Part shown: positions 61,466 to 64,000 of the stretch, one piece after another
Position numbering within the stretch: position 1 is the stretch's first letter
How the letters are laid out: every line of letters starts with the position of its first letter
Source of the DNA: Strobilurus pachycystidiatus
Taxonomy: Eukaryota; Basidiomycota; Agaricomycetes; Agaricales; Physalacriaceae
Reading direction: 5' to 3'
DNA: 64,000 nucleotides
Assembly (NCBI GenBank): GCA_019915135.1
Contig: JAHLMK010000022.1
Coordinates: 62,001-126,000, forward strand
Notes under the pieces: generated by a model
Database searches by the model: none
Seen by the model: the letters and a program-made list of their open reading frames with translations, nothing else
What the model was told of the DNA's origin: nothing
Translations under genes and position numbers: made by a program

Positions 61466-61936
61466 TCACTTTGTGCAAAAGAGGAGAAAAGAGGATAGAA
61501 GAGAGGTGGCAGGCAAAAGGTGTGCATCAGCGGCAGAGACGCGTCCCGTGGTGGAGTCGACAGACCCTCCACGCCAATGCACATCCATGGAAAAGATATC
61601 GAGCGAAAAAAAGGAAAGGATGAATAGCTCACCGGTTGTAGTAGGATGTGCCGCGGCTTGAGAGAAGGTGGTGGTTGGTGCAAGGTTGGTGAACGGTATA
61701 CGAGCACGGAACAATGGCTCTTGACGGGAAGTCCTGTGGCGAGGAAGGATATCCTTTCCTGGGAATATTGTCGGCGTCTTGAACAAATTTCTCAAGACAG
61801 CCTTGAGGCTGATGCTCAGAGAACCGGTGAGGACTGGAGGTAACGACACATACCTCTTGCCGAAAGTTCTCCCAGCCTCAAGCTGTATTGCGCCGCGCCT
61901 CTGGATACCCATTGTGAATCGAATATTTGGCAGCAA
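61466..61936 (-). CDS. Possible small protein, weak
   Basis: An open frame of 156 codons on the minus strand, with a TATAAATA-like box about 140 bp upstream (near 62065-62075). An inner ATG at 61912 begins MGIQRRGAIQLEAGRTFGKR, a basic amphipathic start that could target mitochondria. Splice options exist at both ends but none gave a recognisable protein. Kept because of the upstream box and basic leader. Confidence 0.25.
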   Translation of the reverse strand: MLPNIRFTMGIQRRGAIQLEAGRTFGKRYVSLPPVLTGSLSISLKAVLRNLFKTPTIFPGKDILPRHRTSRQEPLFRARIPFTNLAPTTTFSQAAAHPTTTGELFILSFFSLDIFSMDVHWRGGSVDSTTGRVSAADAHLLPATSLLSSFLLFCTK

Positions 61937-62615
61937 GCTGCTTTGGTACTGAGTCTGACGAGCTTTCCCAGAGACGACGCCGGTCTAGTCTGCCGCGGGC
62001 CTTTTGCAATGGGCCCTGACGTGTCTAATGAGAGAAAGAAAACTTCAACGGTCAGATGCGAGAGTATTTATACTAGAACTTGAACGCACGTGGAGGAAGC
62101 GTGATTGTGGACTTGGATGATGGATCAACGAACGAGTGGAAGGAAGTAGAGACGCGCTTGTGTTTGTGACTGCTTGGAAGACCCTCAAATCACGCGCTCA
62201 TTTTGTATAAGAGAGCATGGGATTTTGAAGACGTGAGAACTCATGGTCATCGGTGTTTCCTGAGAGTTAAAAAAAAAAAAAACGACCACGACGCAAGGAT
62301 ATGGCCCTACGGGACCTCTAGTAGAGAGTGCATAACAAAGAACTTCGGACCGAAGGTTCCGATTTGATGATCATCCAGGCACGGCGTCTGCCAGTTATTT
62401 GATTTCCCTGAACAGATTCGCTTGAACTCGACTCCAAATCAACTTCGCTCTATCACCACACATTCATACCGACTTCCCCTTCTTGCTGTGTCGTGCTGAC
62501 CGCGTGTAACACTATTAGCTGTAGATGCCGTCGTCGCTGCATATTTAAGGGACATGTCCACGCCTGCCCATCGCCAACACCACCGTAGTGCACTTGATCC
62601 TTAGAAAGACCCACT

Positions 62616-64000
62616 ATGGAGGGCATGAACAGTTTGTGGCACTCCTGCGCTTCTACTTCTTCTCTGACATCGATCAGACATTGACGACGCGTGGTGGCTG
62701 GCAGAAAGCCGTCTCATCCTCGTCGGTGTCACCATTCTCGGGATCCTGTGCATCTGGATGTACGCTAATTCCGAGTCGTTCACGCAAGACATGGTCAAAG
62801 TGGATGCGTCTTTCGCGCACTCCCCGGAGTGCGCGGCGTCCAGTGCATTCTCAGACGTTCTTCGACAAGTCTATCAGGTCCCCTTCGGCACTGGCATACG
62901 TCAGATCGAAAATGGGCCAAATGCTCGTGGCATGCATGACCCTCTGCTTCCACTACCCCCAGAACTTGTCGTGTACATATTCGACCTTGCTCTCGATTTT
63001 CCCCTTCGATCGTTGTCGAATGATGCTTGGGAAATTCCTCCGGATGCAAATCCCTTGTGGACCTTCTTGCTCGTCTGCAAGCAGTGGCATAGGCTCATTC
63101 TCGCTTCCCCAAATCTCTGGTCACGGGTCACAGTGGTTATGGGTCCTGGAAAGTTTGCCCAAGAGTCCTATCTTTATCGAATCAGGCGGCAGATCGCTTT
63201 GTCTTGTCAACTAGCCCTCGATGTGTGCGTCGCAGAACACAGTGGGCACCACCTCATGCTACCCCCGAGTATCTACGCGATACTGAAGCCTATCGCTCCT
63301 CGCATTAGGGAGCTCCACCTCTTCCTCCCACTTACCAGCATTTTCGGGCTTCATTCCCTTCGTCCTCGTTTCCGGGCGCTGACGAAGCTCCACATCCACA
63401 ACCTCACTCCCGAGGAGAAATCGAAAGATCTCGATAACATTCACATCTTCGATAACGCCTCCAAGTTATGCTCGTATACGACTGTCGATGTGCAGGACCC
63501 AACGACGTGCTTCGGAGTCCACTTGGACAGGATCACAGATTTCTCTGCGAGATACTGTGGTACGATCGCTGCTTCCAGGCATACGTTGAGCGTTCTTGAA
63601 TCTGGCCGTAATATGACGGCGTGCTCCCTTCAACTGTCATATGGCTCCCCTCGGATCGACGTGGAGGACATGGTGATATCGTGTACTGCTCTCACGTCGC
63701 TGCAGTTGACAATGTCACGCGGCAAGGGGCAACACGCCGTTAGACAGGTGTTCGAGCACGCCACCTTTCCAGCATTAGAATCACTGGAAGTGTATACATG
63801 CAATCTTCGTGACTCCAGCATACCAGATGACTGCGTCACCTTCAACGCTTTGGTTCGCTGCCTCCAGCGTTCGCGTTGCCCACTATCCCTCATTGGTTAC
63901 CATTTCGCACACGTCGCGCCCGAAGATGTTTTGGCACTTCTGCGCATTGCGCCTTCCCTCACAGTCATTCGATTAACAGCTATTTCCGGCGTAACAGATG
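62616..64000 (+). CDS. F-box protein with N-terminal membrane segment, 3' end missing
   Basis: Exon 1 62616-62631, then from 62678 to beyond the window (partial, about 446 residues seen). The first exon is read from ATG 62616; without it the second exon has no upstream ATG before the membrane segment. Residues about 18-36 form a hydrophobic helix (LILVGVTILGILCIWMYA). The F-box follows at about residue 98: LPLPPELVVYIFDLALDF, then LLVCKQWHRLILASPNLWSR. Leucine-rich-type strands follow (IRELHLFLPL, LTKLHIHNL, LTSLQLTMSRG, LESLEVYTCNL). F-box proteins select substrates for SCF ubiquitin ligases; F-box plus WSRV is a typical expanded family in mushrooms. No intron is needed in the last 1.3 kb. 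Confidence 0.7.

Overview
The window is nuclear DNA from a filamentous basidiomycete, most likely an Agaricomycete. The evidence is genes packed on both strands 100-500 bp apart, almost every gene split by several 45-60 bp GT-AG introns, typical fungal housekeeping proteins, F-box-like proteins of the kind that are multicopy in mushrooms, and an intact fungal Helitron. No RNA gene, CRISPR array or viral gene was recognised. Exon joins quoted below were worked out by eye from splice signals and reading frame. Where I give exon coordinates the frame closes; where I say 'approximate' it was not fully solved. Layout, 1-15.5 kb: a partial unknown 3' end; a Swt1-type PIN-domain protein; a DXD glycosyltransferase of the inositol-phosphoceramide mannosyltransferase family; an Artemis/SNM1-type metallo-beta-lactamase nuclease; MET6 (cobalamin-independent methionine synthase), divergent from the nuclease over a promoter with two CACGTG boxes; a four-helix MARVEL-like membrane protein; and a DUF2985 membrane protein with 13 exons, some of them micro-exons. 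15.7-25.1 kb: one very large gene, FMP27, the fungal bridge-like lipid transfer protein (Hobbit/BLTP2 family). 26-48.3 kb is a dense housekeeping block: RPL9, an SDT1/PHM8-type nucleotidase, a TMA17-like coiled-coil protein, PIG-S (GPI transamidase), an SNT1/NCoR-like SANT protein with an RS-rich N-terminus, mitochondrial EF-G2 (MEF2), an unknown acidic/basic protein, mitochondrial uS19 (RSM19), a 3-hydroxyanthranilate dioxygenase relative that has lost iron ligands, a xylitol/L-arabinitol-type dehydrogenase, DNA polymerase epsilon subunit B (DPB2), a PHAF1/UPF0183 protein and isoprenylcysteine methyltransferase (STE14). 48.6 kb to the end is an accessory region. It starts with an intact eight-exon Helitron Rep-helicase of 2016 residues. 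Small unknown genes follow, then a protein with two F-box-like motifs, an unknown protein with an acidic/basic tail, and an F-box protein with an N-terminal membrane segment that runs off the window. The main points of interest are the uninterrupted Helitron transposase beside possible passenger genes, the BNA1-like protein whose predicted iron site is broken, a cluster of probable GC-AG introns, and the double F-box arrangement.
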